Below the pieces are notes generated by a model that saw only the letters and a list, made by a program, of their open reading frames with translations, was not told where the DNA came from and did no database searches. Made by a program: the position numbers and the translations under genes. 64,000 nucleotides of DNA. It comes from Triatoma infestans (lineage: Eukaryota; Arthropoda; Insecta; Hemiptera; Reduviidae). Below, piece after piece: positions 1-13,200 of the stretch. Location of the stretch: NCBI GenBank assembly GCA_011037195.1, contig JAAEAF010002361.1, positions 1 through 64,000 of the forward strand, written 5' to 3'. The stretch's first letter is position 1. Each line of letters begins with the position of its first letter.

Positions 1-333
1 CCTGAGCGCGATGTTACCGCCCTCAACATCAATCGCCTGTCTCGGTGGCAACTGACCCAGCGCATCCAACAGGACTTTTGGAAGCGCTGGCGTACAGAAT
101 ATCTCCATACCCTCCAGCAACGCACCAAGTGGCTCCTCCCCGCTACGGAGATCGCGCCCGGCACCGTCGTCATGGTCCACCAGGACAATGTTCCGCCGCG
201 CCAATGGCCTTTAGGCCGCATCGTCGCCCTCCACCCGGGACGTGACTCCGTGAGTCGCGTCGCCGACGTGCACACCGCCTCCGGCACCCTCCACCGTCCT
301 CTCGCCAAACTTTGTCCGCTCCCGACCCAGTGA
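1..333 (+). CDS. Bel/Pao retrotransposon pol, C-terminal end (partial)
   Basis: Frame 1 is open from the window edge to TGA at 331-333, giving 110 residues. The protein has the look of the short domain that closes Bel/Pao pol polyproteins after the integrase (DUF5641-like): an RDVTALNINRLSRWQL stretch, then FWKRWRTEYLHTLQ, then a PGTVVMVHQDN / WPLGRIVALHPG beta-rich part and a final LHRPLAKLCPLP. No stop or frameshift is seen, so this copy may be fairly young. A purine-rich tract and an LTR follow directly. A shorter, decayed relative lies on the minus strand at 37470-37727. The rest of gag-pol and the 5' LTR lie outside the window. Family assignment is from remembered motif similarity. Confidence 0.75.
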   Translation, partial: PERDVTALNINRLSRWQLTQRIQQDFWKRWRTEYLHTLQQRTKWLLPATEIAPGTVVMVHQDNVPPRQWPLGRIVALHPGRDSVSRVADVHTASGTLHRPLAKLCPLPTQ

Positions 334-365
334 TCACTGAAGTCGAGCCTTCAGGGCGGGCGGGA

Positions 366-1207
366 TGTTCAGTCGTCATACGCCTTCCACGCACGCGCGC
401 ACTTCCGCCCGAGCGTGCGTGCGCGCTAATCCGCCTGGCCTGCCTTTAGCTATCATTTTCACCGCTAATGGATTCTTGGAATCTTGTGTTTTATGGCCTC
501 ATCCACCTCTGCACCTCCCCTCTTCCATCCCGTTTCCTATTTCGCCATCTGGCCACAGTATTCTCCCTCCCTACTTCCTATGCTCAGCCCGCGCCCTTTC
601 CTTCTCGCTCTCATTCTTCGTCTGTCGTTCGCCAAGTCTGTGTGTAGTTTTTTCCGCTTCTCACTCATTGTTATTGAGCTTAGTAGAAATTCGCCTACAT
701 TTACTCGCCATTTAAACGCCTATTCGCCCGATAGACTTTACTTTATATTTCGCCTTCGGATTGCGCCGTGCAAGTGTTTATACGCGCCTTCAACTGAGTG
801 AGACTGTGTTCGCGCCTACGCCTTGCACCATCAGCTTCAGAGTCTACCTTCCGCGCCTAGGCTGTTACGCCACCACCAGCCGCTCATACAGCAGCGTTAT
901 CCGCCGCTACTAAATACTCGCCTATCTTCTTCTACGCCTCAATTCCTTCATCTCACTTCTCCTTTTACCCACACTCACATACACGCACACATACAGACGC
1001 CATCCCTTCCTATTTCCCCTTCCGCCTATCACGCCATCATCTCTGCCTCCACAGTCGCCGTCACCAGAAAGGTAAGCCTCACCTTTAATTCTCAACTTCT
1101 TACAAATCAAATTTATTTCAGGTTTTATTTCTTCTCGCCCGCTTCTTCCGGGCCCCATTTCCGCCTCCCGCTTGCTGCCTTCACCTTGGGTGTCTGCCGC
1201 GCAGACA
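366..1207 (+). mobile_element. 3' LTR of the Bel/Pao element
   Basis: A purine tract (about 353-365, rich in GGGCGGGC) sits 20 bp after the pol stop and is followed by TGTT at 366, the usual LTR start. The segment is strikingly C/T-rich, with repeated CGCC and CGCCT, until about 1207-1215, where composition drops abruptly to the AT-rich host level. The right end is set by that change and a GCAGACA ending in CA, so it is approximate. The other LTR and the target duplication cannot be checked here. ORFs inside it look like products of the skewed composition. Confidence 0.55.
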
Positions 1208-1284
1208 ATCTTTAATTTCCTTTTTGAATTTAAATGATTCCACTTCAAATGTGCTAACTTCTAATAACAAAATTTTTATTTCAG

Positions 1285-4200
1285 TCTGAAAAGCCATACC
1301 CTAAAACACAACCCAATGAGCTACCATTGAAATCTGATTCAAATTTTAATAAAGAAAGATTCAAAGCTCAATTGATAAAAAATTTTTATTGGACAAGAAG
1401 AAATCTTCCGTAAGTAAAACTTATTAGAAATTAATCATATCTGGATGATGTTTTTATAAAATATTTAAATTTAAAGAAAACCTTGCTTCATTTTCAATAT
1501 TATGGGAAAATAAAGTAATAAGAATAGCTCGTACATATTCCACAAACTAGGCCATTTGGTTTCTTTTAAAATTTACAATTTCATATTAAAAATAACTAGC
1601 AATGTTACGTTTAACTTTTCCGAGACAGGTCATAAAACAAATTAAAAAAATGCTTATTTCATCTTCCTCGAAAGGAGACTTCTTTTGATTCCATCTCTAG
1701 ATTACTTTTAACATTGATTTAGTTGATTGCTTAATTACAAGATCTGCCGATCCATTAAACAGATTTGGACTTTTGTTTTATTTGTTAAAATTTCGAGATG
1801 TATAGTTTTGAGTTTCTTGTTTTCAAGAAAATCTCAATGAAGTCGCACTTCGTATGGCGGATTTTGTCCGAAACTTTAATTTCATATCCTATGGTAATAC
1901 TATACGGAATATCAGAATTGGTTCTATGAAGGTTGGTTAATAAATCCCAGTGGTTTTATTGTGCCATCCAAAAGTTAGGGTACCTTCTCCAGTCCTGTCT
2001 GTTTAATTAGACTTAGATGTCTGGAGAGAGACTGCTGGGTAAGCTTAAAGGCCCAAGTTAGATTATCTTCTCCAGTCTTGTCTGTTTAACAGGCTTAGCA
2101 GTCTGGGAAGAGACTTCTGGGTGAAGCGTGAAGGCGACAGATTCTGCTCCTTAAAGATACGATATCTCAGCCACACAAGCTTCTCCACTGACTCACTACT
2201 GTCAATACTGTTTCTTTCTTTCTTCTTCTTCCTGACAAAAACTACACAGGCTATCCATTTTCAGGCCTCTGCTATGCATGTTTTAAATCTGCAGTGGCCA
2301 GTAAGAACACTTGGAACTTACAGTCATCTTTTGACGGCACGGCCTTGTTGGAGTAGTTCTATAGGAGCCTAAACTAGTAGCTAATAACAAACTTTTTGCC
2401 TCCCTCTAGCCTAAAGTTTTCACCCACTCTGTAATCTATTGCGCACCAATGCTTTGTTACCGCCTTATAGCCCTCTTAACCCTGACTGCCCGAGTACCCA
2501 GACTAGAAAATCCTTGTTTTGGCTACTAATTTCCTCAGGTTCTCCAATCAGTCCCACACCAATCACGAAGTGATCTAGTACGAGCTGATGCCTTGTAGAG
2601 CAGCCTAGCTGTCTGAGAAGATGATAACCCTGGAGTTATGTGCTCCTCGCCTTTTTATCTGAGTGGCACAGACAATTATTGCAACTTGCTCGGCCTGAAA
2701 GACTGCTTATCGCACCTCGGATTAGCCCCTTACTCTCGACTCCCACTATTTCCATCTTGGAGCCAAATAGAATTGCCCAATATTGCCGGTCCATGCTCCG
2801 ATATAAGAACTTTGAAGTGCTTGTCGAACCTGTATTTATTAGCTATTTTACCGGGAGGCAAGTCCCAAATTGTATCTGCCTCCATCTCCTCACATAGTTT
2901 TTGATATGTTCTATTATGCCTCGAACAAATGATAATCCTGGCATTTAGTCTCCAGCTTTTTCCAAACTCCCGTTTACAACTTCCAAAAGCGATTTTGGCC
3001 TAATCGATTTGTGTAATCCATTTAAATGATAATTCCATGTCAGTTTTCAGTCAAAATTGACTCCTAATGACAATTATCCTTTTCTATATACTGATAATAC
3101 CTATACAGAATTATATTAGTAATACCTTTATGGAATATCATGTTTCCTGCAGTTACGGAGTTACCAGCAATTTTTCGGGTGACACTTCACATATCCATAA
3201 ACACACAAAGCGCCCATTCGGCCATAAAAATTGTTCATACTCAAGGAGCGTAAAATTTCAGAAGTATTTACTGAAATTCGCTTGCATACTTTCTGTAAAT
3301 GAAAGTAAACATATATTCATATTGAATATGTGGATGGGTCCGCGATGCTGGATAACATCTTATATTTTATCCGTCGTAGCATGCATATTCCTTTTGTTCC
3401 TGACTAGTTTCCAATTTTCATTCATCGTCAAAGCAAATTCACCAATTCGTATAGAGAGTTCACTTCAACGCAATGTTTCTGTTACACTCACACTTGTAGG
3501 TTTGTTGGTTGTAAATATGTGCGGGAGGTTATAAGGTTATGTTACTATGTGTGTGTGTTTAATGACAAAATGGAATTATTATAGACATTAGAAAATAGGG
3601 TATAATTAATAGCATGTACATAATCATAATTTAAATAATTCCATTTTGTCATTAAACACACACGCATAGGAACATAACCATATAACCTCCCGCACACATA
3701 TACAACTAATAAACCAACTAGTGTGAGTATAACAGAAACATTGCGTTGAACTTGAAGTGAACTCTCTACATGAACTTGGTGAATTTGCTCTGACGATGGA
3801 TGAAAATCCGAAACTGGCCAGGAACAAAAGGAATATGTATGCTACGACGGGATATATTCATATATTTATTTAGAATTCACATGGCTTCTTCTTCGTATGC
3901 AGAGTCACAGTGTTCGTAGTTTGTCTACCAGCTATACTATTCACAATAACTGGGCAAATATCAAGTCATGATGGAGGTGATTATCCAGTTTCACCAAAAC
4001 CTTTGGCCACGGTCAATGACGAAGCTGATTGTAGAAATTCAACACCATATTTAGATTTATCAACCAATTGTAAACATACAAGGCCATTTTCTTGTAGAAT
4101 TATTGACTATCTGGATAAAGTATTTCCTTTGGTATGTAAATTTGTATTTCCTTTTGTATAAAATTATAAAAATTAACTTCTTTTTTTTTAACGTAATAAT

Positions 4201-7200
4201 AAATATTTGCATATATTTAGACAGAAGCTGATTCAGTACTAGATGGAAAAAACGCAGTAAAATCTGGCAATGCCGTTGGAGTGATATATTTTGGTTCTAA
4301 TTTTTCTATAGATTTAATGGCAAGACTGAAAGATGCTATTTCATTGTCCAACAAAAGAATTAATAGCAGTTCCATCCAAGCTTGGTTAGATATGAGTGGT
4401 CAGTAGCTTTGTTACAAAATAATATTTCTGTCATTTCATTTATTATAATTTACAAAAATAAAACCAATATTCAATCAAAGCACTTTTTACCAAAAAAAAA
4501 AAAAAAAAATTTTAAAATTATCTGAGAAAATTCCTACATTACACACTAATACCCCTTTGCTTACTTTTAATCTCTGACGATTCATCCAGACACAATCCAA
4601 TTAATTAGTAAGTTCCAATAATAACAATCACTTCTCTTCAAACCATAAAATATAAAGGGAAGTGTCCAAGGAGTTGCATTAATAATTGTTTTGCTTTTAA
4701 GGGAAGAAGCACAGTTTGTTATAACAAAAAAAAAAAAAAAAATGACAAAGATAAACTTGGGCGTCAACTTGCCATAAGGAAAAGAATATTGATTCGAAGG
4801 ATTTTGAATTGTAAAGTTTGGATTATTCAAGAGATTGGAACGCTTGGCAGAACTTCCCACGCCCATATTGATTTGAGTAGAGTGCGTATCTGAGCCGATT
4901 GTTTTCTAGTGACAGTCGAGTTCTGTTTCGAGTATACAGTTCTTGTGGCTTAAGTTGTGTGTGTATATATATGTTCCATGTTAGACTTTTATCGATGTAC
5001 AACCCGAGAAGCAAGAGAGTTTGGTTATAGTACAGAGGAGGGAGGGTTATTCTTCTAAGCGTAAATGAAATATGCCAGCATTTACTCTCATTTATTTTTC
5101 AACTGTGAAACAATTTCTCTAACCTTAAGAGGAGGTTCTGCAAGTTGCTGTAGGAATTTACTGGATCTGGATTTCAGGAGAGAATGGCTGTATCTTCCGC
5201 ATAGATAAAAACGATAGTCTTGGGATCTGTTCATTGTGTTTTTGAACGTTTATTTGCAATTTTTATTTATTTATTTATTTATTTGAAAGTGCAAGAGCAC
5301 TCCTGCTACAAGTAAATAATATTGAAAAAGGAGACGTGAGAGGAGTGATCATCCAACAGTGACTCTCCAAATAAATGATTTATTTATTGATCTACATTGC
5401 CGAGGGAATCGCATGGCCAGCGCCGGCTAAGCCGTTGGATGGGATTGAAAAGAAGGGACAAAGATGGAAGGTGATGAATTAGAGGGTTAGGATGATCAGG
5501 GAGGTGAAAATGTAATATTTTGTAACGAAATCACATTATGTCTTTGTAAACGTATCTTTAAGTAAAGTAATGCCTATTTTTTCAGGCGGGCTTAACGTCC
5601 AACTACCAAATTAGGTGTCGTGGGCGGAGGCGGAAGCACCTACTTTACTATTAACCTTTTTTTACGAATATAAAATTTAGCAGTTATACGCGGGACTCGA
5701 ACTGGGGACCTCCAAGTTACAAGTCCATGCTCATAACCACTACACCAACACCCGCCCCTTTAAACGTATCTTTAAGTCATTATGGATGGTTGTATTGGAG
5801 ACATAGAATTGGAGCATTGCTTATTCGGTGAAGAATGTTGGACCGTAGGGATCGAAGGCGGGAGATATTAGAATGCTTGATTGACCCCCCTTATAGTTGG
5901 AAGTCCAGGAATGAATGTGCTAATCAGGGTATTGTTAGCCTAGTTTTTAGTAATTATGTTTAATAGTATTGGAAGGATCGCCATAGTGTTTATGTCCGTT
6001 AGGTTGGTGGAGTGCTTATGTGGTACGGTTGCAATTTATTGTCAGGAAAGGGTAATAATAATAACATAATAATAATAATAATAGTCTTTATTCAAAATAG
6101 AAATATAAACATACAAATGGTTTTCATCAGACATACCTCACTGGCCCATGGCCGTCTGAGGAGGTTGTCGTTTTATTAATCAAAATAGCACAAATTAAAC
6201 AAACTGAACTTAAATAATAGCTATAATAATAAAATAAAATAAATGATTTTACGACAGACTTATTTTTACAAAGCAAACAAAACAAAAATAAATAATTATA
6301 TTCCCAACTCTATATTTAGTAATTGGAATTCCTGTACCAAAGAATATCTATACTTCCATGCTATCTTAGCGTACTGCACTAGACTGCCCCAGTCCTTACC
6401 ATTTCGTAAATCTTTAAATTCATCGTATGTTAGTGAACTTTTCTTAGTATATTTCATGCGGAATTCTTTTAAAATAGGGCATATGGCTATAAAATGAAAG
6501 ACATGTTCTTCCTCGTTTCTATTATAGATTGAGCTTAATCTCACCTGATCGGCAAAACTGTACTCATTAAGGTATAACAGCTCACCTCTTATTTTGAAAA
6601 GCCAACTAATGGAATTACCATCTAAATTTGGATTATAGATATAAGAGTTTTGCCTACCTCTAATTCTTTATACAGTTTATACCTTGTACTGCTTGCTGAT
6701 TTTATCCTATACTCATCTCTAATATTTAGCTTCAATGTATTTATTACATGAGTCTTTATCACTGATCACATCTTTTATATTCAGATTACATTTATTACAA
6801 ACATCCTGCACTTCCTTGTATCAGAAAATTCCTTTGCTTATTATTTCCCTCGCAAGAACATTAGAATATCTGTAAGCTGGCAGATTTAAGCACCAGAAAA
6901 GACGCTGGCAGATTTAAGCACCAGACGCTGGCAGATTTAAGCACCAGAAAAGACGCTGGCAGATTTAAGCACCAGAAAAGGGTAATAAATGTGTCAATTT
7001 GTGGGATTTTTAGCCCCCCCCGTTTTAGTAGTAATCCCCTCCCCCCGGAGGGTTGTTTGTTGGGCAGTCGGTTATGTGGTAAGAATGGCTATATATATAG
7101 TCAAAAGAAAAAAATAAATTTTATATAAAAATAATAATATGCTCACAAAGAAATCAGTTGATCAAGAAAACGATTCGATTTAAACATGAAATTCAATTCC

Positions 7201-10200
7201 TTTTTTAAATTATCTATTATGTTTTGTTTATAGATTACGGTTTCACTGTTCGTACAATGAGAGAATTACGAGACAAAATTATAACGACAATGAAAGATAT
7301 TAGCGAAGAATGTGGATATAATCGGAAAGTGGCTGGTGTACCAATAGATGTAAGTAATATGTTTAAAAATAAATTTCTTAAGTTTGAAGATTTGAAAGAA
7401 AGATTTGAATATTTCTCAGTAAAATGTTTTAATCATGATTTTCTAACACTTACCTGCAACTTTTTATAGATAGAATTGTAAAATTGTAAATATAATCAAT
7501 TTTTTACATTCTCTTACTCCTAATAAGAGGCAGTATTGTAATCGTGTCAAATTTTCGATATCGAGTTTTCACCGGGAATAACCGTTTTGAGATCCCCTGA
7601 GTCCAAAAAAAGTGGTTTTTAGCAAATTGACTGTGTGTATGTGAACAGCATAGCTCAAAAACGAAAAATCGTAGAAAGTTGAAACTTGATATACCGTTTA
7701 GTTATCACCATGGGATCCGGGCAGTGGGTCATCTGTCAAAAGTACCACTTTACTTCGTGCTTTTTTTACGTTTATGCATTTTTCTCAAAAATGGCTCCGA
7801 CGATTTTCTTCAAACTTAGTATATCAACTACATATACAAAGAGCTATAACTTTTATTTGTAATGTTTCCCTAAAAAATCTATTTAAAGGCAGTTATGGAG
7901 GAGATGTGAGGTTAGGTTTTCTTCTAAAGTGCTATTTCAGTTTATTAGACAATATTATCATCTAAATAATGTTAATTACAATTAAATATGTTTTAGAAAT
8001 TCCGAGTTTCAAAGAAATGGTATAACCGGAAGTGCGTTTACATTACCATTTTACTAAATGGTTTGTTCACTTTTTCGCGATTTTTTTCAAAAATGGCTCC
8101 GACGATTTTCTTGAAACTTCCTATATCAACTGAACATAAAAGATGTACAACTCACACATACCACACACACATACTGACCATCGCTAAAAATATTTTTTCG
8201 TACTCAGAGGACCTGAAAACATATATTTTGCGATGAAAATTCAATTTCGAAAATTTGTTACGAACGCAATAATTTCTCTTACTTAGAAGTAAGAGAATGT
8301 AATAAGTATGTGAATATCTGGTAAATTGTAATATAACTCTGATATAGCAGGGACTTATATAATTTATTAAGGAAGCAATTTTGGGAAGGAAAAAAAAATC
8401 TGGTGTGAAACACTCACACAACTTTCTCTTACTCCAGTTCTAAAAATTATAATTGACAAATTTTGTGTAACAAATTTAATGAAATTCGTCGAAAAGTGAA
8501 AAAAAAAAACTGTCCGGTAAAAGCGCAATTCCGGTTTACTAATTTTCTTGAAACTCGGAATTTCAGCTATCGATTTATTTCTAATTAATTTTGTTTGGAT
8601 GATAGAATTGTATAATCAATTATGATAGCACTTTAGAGAAAAACATAACCCCACCCCTCCGCCAAAAGTGCCTTAAATGAATTTTCCCAGAGAAACGTTT
8701 TAAATAAATGTTGTAGCTCTTTGTATGTGTACTTGATATACCAAGTTTAAAGAAAATCGTTCGGAACCATTTTTTGAGAAAAACGCAAAAAAGTAAAGTG
8801 GTACTGCCGGTTGAGGAATTTTGACAGATGACCTACTTTCGGATCACATGGTGATACCTAAACGGAATATCAAGTTTGAACTTTCTATGATTTTTCGTTT
8901 TTGAGCTATGCTGTTCACATACACACACACACACACAAACCATTTTCTAAAAACCACTTTTTTGGCCTAAGGAGACCTCAAAACGGATATTTCCGGTAAA
9001 AACTCTATCGACAATTTGATACGTTTATAATACTTCCTCTTACTAGGAGTAAGAGAAAGTAAAAATAATATTAACATAACAATCTTTGCATAATTATTAT
9101 TTAAATACCATTAATAAATCGGTTTTTAAAAAAGAATTATTTCATCAAGCGTTGCTTGATGTTGATGCTGCCAAATTCGTAATGGTCATATTCGGTTATT
9201 TCCGGCAAGCTTCGTTTGCCTTAATAATGTGACCCAACTAGTGCTATTGTAGATGCTCGCCGAGTAGCGTTCATTGGAATTGTGTGCGATATTATAGGAT
9301 ATAGTAAAATAAAAAAATGTATTGTGTTCGTTAAAGGTTTAACGGTAATAATTTTTTTTTATTCAATAATATTATTTTTTACAGAATAAAAATAAATATT
9401 ATTTTATAAATTTATCATAATGGGTGTTAGTGTTGAATACTTTAAAAAAATTAAATTTTCTCAATCGACATTACCCGAAAAAAAAAAAATTAAAATAAAA
9501 AACAGTGGTCGTTCCTCATTCCTAACATTATAATTCAGCAAATAGCAGTTAGTACACGATTTCTCAAATAAATAATTTTAATGAAAAAGTTATTCAAATA
9601 ATTTAATTTTTTTTTTTTTTTTTTTTTAAAGTTATTTGAGAAATCATGTTTTTTTTTTTGTTTTTTTAACAGAAAGTATTTTAAAATAATATCCATTTGA
9701 ATATAGACATGTTCCGTTTTATTCACCCAGCATCCCCCACTTGCAAATTTCCCAGGCCGCCATTGACATTAGTAAATATTAATTGATAGTATTTACTTGA
9801 TCAATAAATTTAGTGGTAGAATTCAAAACTTGCCACTTTGCGAGTGGAAGTGCAACTTTGCTGAATATGTATTTAGATTTTTGGAATTATCTCTAAAAAG
9901 GCTAGAACATTTCTTTTCTTAAAACTTGTTTAGGTTAATTACTGGTCGAGTTTTGGTTTAAAAAATTTCGATCGACAACTAACCTTAAGTAAATGCGGGT
10001 AAAATCGGTTTATAATATAAAGTATATTGCAATCTCAACTCAAAGCTCAGGATTTCCATGTGATTTTTAGCATTTGCATTAAATTTCCAAATAACTCTTT
10101 TATCAACTATTAGTTTCTTTTAATAATTATTCTCATAGTAACTAAATGGCAGTCTATGAATAAGTTCTGTGAATAATTGTTTGATAAATATATTACAGTT

Positions 10201-13200
10201 CTCGAAACCGGTCCACCAATCCAGGGATATAATGCAAGCTATTTTGCCACCGTACTTCTGTTCGTAAGTATTACTAAGCTTCCTAATTTTTATTGAAAGA
10301 AAATGATTTTGCCATTAACATGAAAGTTATAATATTTCCTTTCAGAGTTTCTTTTTATACCACTACAATGTTTACATCAAGTGCTATTGTAATGGAAAGG
10401 GCATCAGGATTATTTGAAAGAAGTCAAGTTGCAGGTAAAAATTTAAGTTAATTTAACATTTAATATTTTAGTTATAAATTTCAACATCAAAATTAATCAA
10501 TGTTAATTCTTGCCAACTTTTTTTTTTTCACTGAATAACAAAATGTCAACAGAATTAAACAGTGTTAGACAATTAATCACAATTAATTAGAGTATTATAA
10601 AACATATTGTAACGTTTTTCCCTCTGAACTAGCTACTGCAACTAGTTTTTAAGCAGGTTCATTTACATAAAACACTCTAAACTTCAAAAAGATAAACACC
10701 AATTTATTGTTTAACACAATAAATTACAAATAAAGCACTTAATTATAATTAATACACAGTTTAAACTAACAAAAGTTCACTTTTTACTTACTATTCACAA
10801 ACGCGCACTCCGTTTTTAACAAGAGACTCTCTAGACTCTGTGTAAACTGACTCCACTCGAGCTGTTGCTCTCTATTTATAGCAGTGGAGAAGGGTCTGGA
10901 AAGTTCTAGAATATTGTGGAAAGAGCAAGAGCGCGCCGCCGGCGCTTCCTAGCGGCCACTAGGAGAACTTGAGGTACCTGCTTTCTCTCCTAGATGGCAC
11001 CAGTGGCTGCGTTACAATATAATATGAGAAGTCTGCCACGTTAAATTTAACGGAAAGAATATGTATGACACAATATGATATATCATCTTTTTTGATGATG
11101 TTCTCTTAGGAAATAATTTTGCCTATTCTAAGTGCGCAGATTTTGATTGCATTATTGATGCGTAGATTCCTATCTTTAATACTTTATGGACCGCGCCACC
11201 TACCCAAAATTAAGGACAATACAATGAATAGCTAAAAAGTCCATTTCTAAAAAACATTTTTTAACTGAATATTATGAATTCCTTGAAGAAAATTTTGTGG
11301 GTGTTTAACATCAATTTTATTTTATTCCATTAGTACGTGTATAAACGGCCAAACACAAATGGCGGACTTACTTACTAGCGGAAATGATGGAAGGTTCTCC
11401 ATCAAAATCATACTTATATCATAGACCAAAGTTGTAAATATATTTAAAAATATTTCAATAAAGTGAAACATAGAAAAATATTAGCCATTACTTTCTGATC
11501 TACTGTATAAATTAATTATTAACTTACGATATTCGTTTTTTTTATGAATGTTTTCAAGTAGAACATTTGTAAAAAACGTTCTTACATTATTTTTGTCGAA
11601 ATATTCTTATGGTCCACTGGGTTCGCGTGGAGGAATGATATTGCGGATTCTAAACATTTGGCTTTATTCAGACAAAACAAAAAAATTGTAATGAGATATT
11701 TGTACGGCAATAGCCAGAAAAAAATCTTAAAAAAGAATTCTTAAAACCAGTAAAAAATCTTAAGAAAGACAAAGAAATCATAACATCTTTGTTGTGGTGG
11801 TTGGTTCCGCAGAGCTGGAAAGCATCAGAGACATTTTCCGTGGAAGCCTGCTTCATTTTGTGGTCATCGATCGGTTTCGGGCGTTCGCCCATCTTCAGGA
11901 TGCGCTTTTCAGACAGTGTGCCAACACATACTCGTACAGAGACTTAGTTTCACACTAACTGAGGTGTATGTTTAAAATACTAAACTCTTAAACTAGGTAA
12001 AGGGATGTGGCCAGATGGGTGGGAAAACACGTGTTTGGGTTGTTAAAGGGCAAATTCTTTTCTTACAGTGGACGCGGGGGTCTAATGTTTAAACTCTGTT
12101 GTTGGAGGGAGACTTACTTTACAATTAACTAACCAAAATATTAAGAATATACAAAAAATAAAAAATAAGATACACAATATAAATCTAAATAAAATTAAAC
12201 AACGATTAAACTAACATTTTAAAATTCATTCATTCGTTTAAAACTGAACGATTTTTTATATAATTAAGTTAGTTTTCCAGTTCCAAAGAATTAAGAAATT
12301 CTAGTCATTCTTTCTCTTTTTCACGCAACCCTCACATGCTCGCAAGCATGTATACCTAATTATGTTTTCTTATATAATTAAGTTTTTTATTATGCATCCC
12401 ACAAACCATGTCACATCATCACTCACATACATCATCCAAATACGCAATTTTTTTTTTAAATATATATATATCTAAACTAGTAAAGTTATATGTACATAGT
12501 AGATGAAGATGGGCGAACGCCCGAAACCGGTCGATGACCACAAAATGAAGCAGGCTTCCACGGAAAATGTCTCTGATGAAAATCATAACATCTACTTACA
12601 ACAATATTTTTCTAACCTTAGAAAAAGACACTCGCCAGTAATTTGTTTAATTCCGAATTTGAAATTGCCGCGCCTCACTACAAACATTTTTCTAATCTTT
12701 TCCCACCTTTTAACTGTTTTTTAAATTTAAAAAAAGTACTCTTTCTTCATTTCAACCTCAACGTTCTCAACATACCCTCCTCTCCAACCCTAAACGTAAC
12801 TTTATCTGTTTTATTTTCTCTTATTGTTAATATCATTTCATTTAATTAACTGTCACTTGTGTGTTATGATTTCTTGTTTTAATATATCTTTAATTTAAAT
12901 TTTTCTTTTTTTGTTATAAACCTATTCACTTTTTCATAACTATAATGATGTATTTTCTCCAATAAATTTTACAGAGCTCCTGAAGAAGGGTACCAATGGT
13001 ACCCGAAACGTTGAAGAAAAATTTATTGCTATACAACATCTCATTGTAATTTTAAGGCCTGACAATTTGAATACCATTTTTTTATAAAAAATTTTAAGTT
13101 TACAATATATAACTGGATTAATTTTTTTTTAATATGTTTACTACGAGATAGCCTGACATCAAAAGTTTTTAAAACCAAAGAGAACTTAATATTTTCTATT

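Larger units (their letters stand above)
1410..3902. other. ABCH gene 1, first visible intron
   Basis: The intron runs from GTAAGT at 1410 to AG at 3902. It holds a short tandem duplication (1981-2126) and a large hairpin (3361-3858) close to its acceptor. The remainder, including the C/T-rich part at 2300-2900, shows no gene I can recognise; ORFs there have no coding look. Confidence 0.7.

Noticed and set aside
365..1248. Several ORFs of 100-130 codons on both strands
   Set aside because: They lie in the C/T-rich LTR and reflect its skewed composition.
6876..6980. CRISPR-like array
   Set aside because: Units are directly adjacent without unique spacers; a eukaryotic minisatellite.
12503..12724. 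ORF beginning [17 protein letters not shown] as a small gene
   Set aside because: The sequence is a dispersed repeat found in both orientations; its conservation is better explained by the RNA-like core than by a protein.
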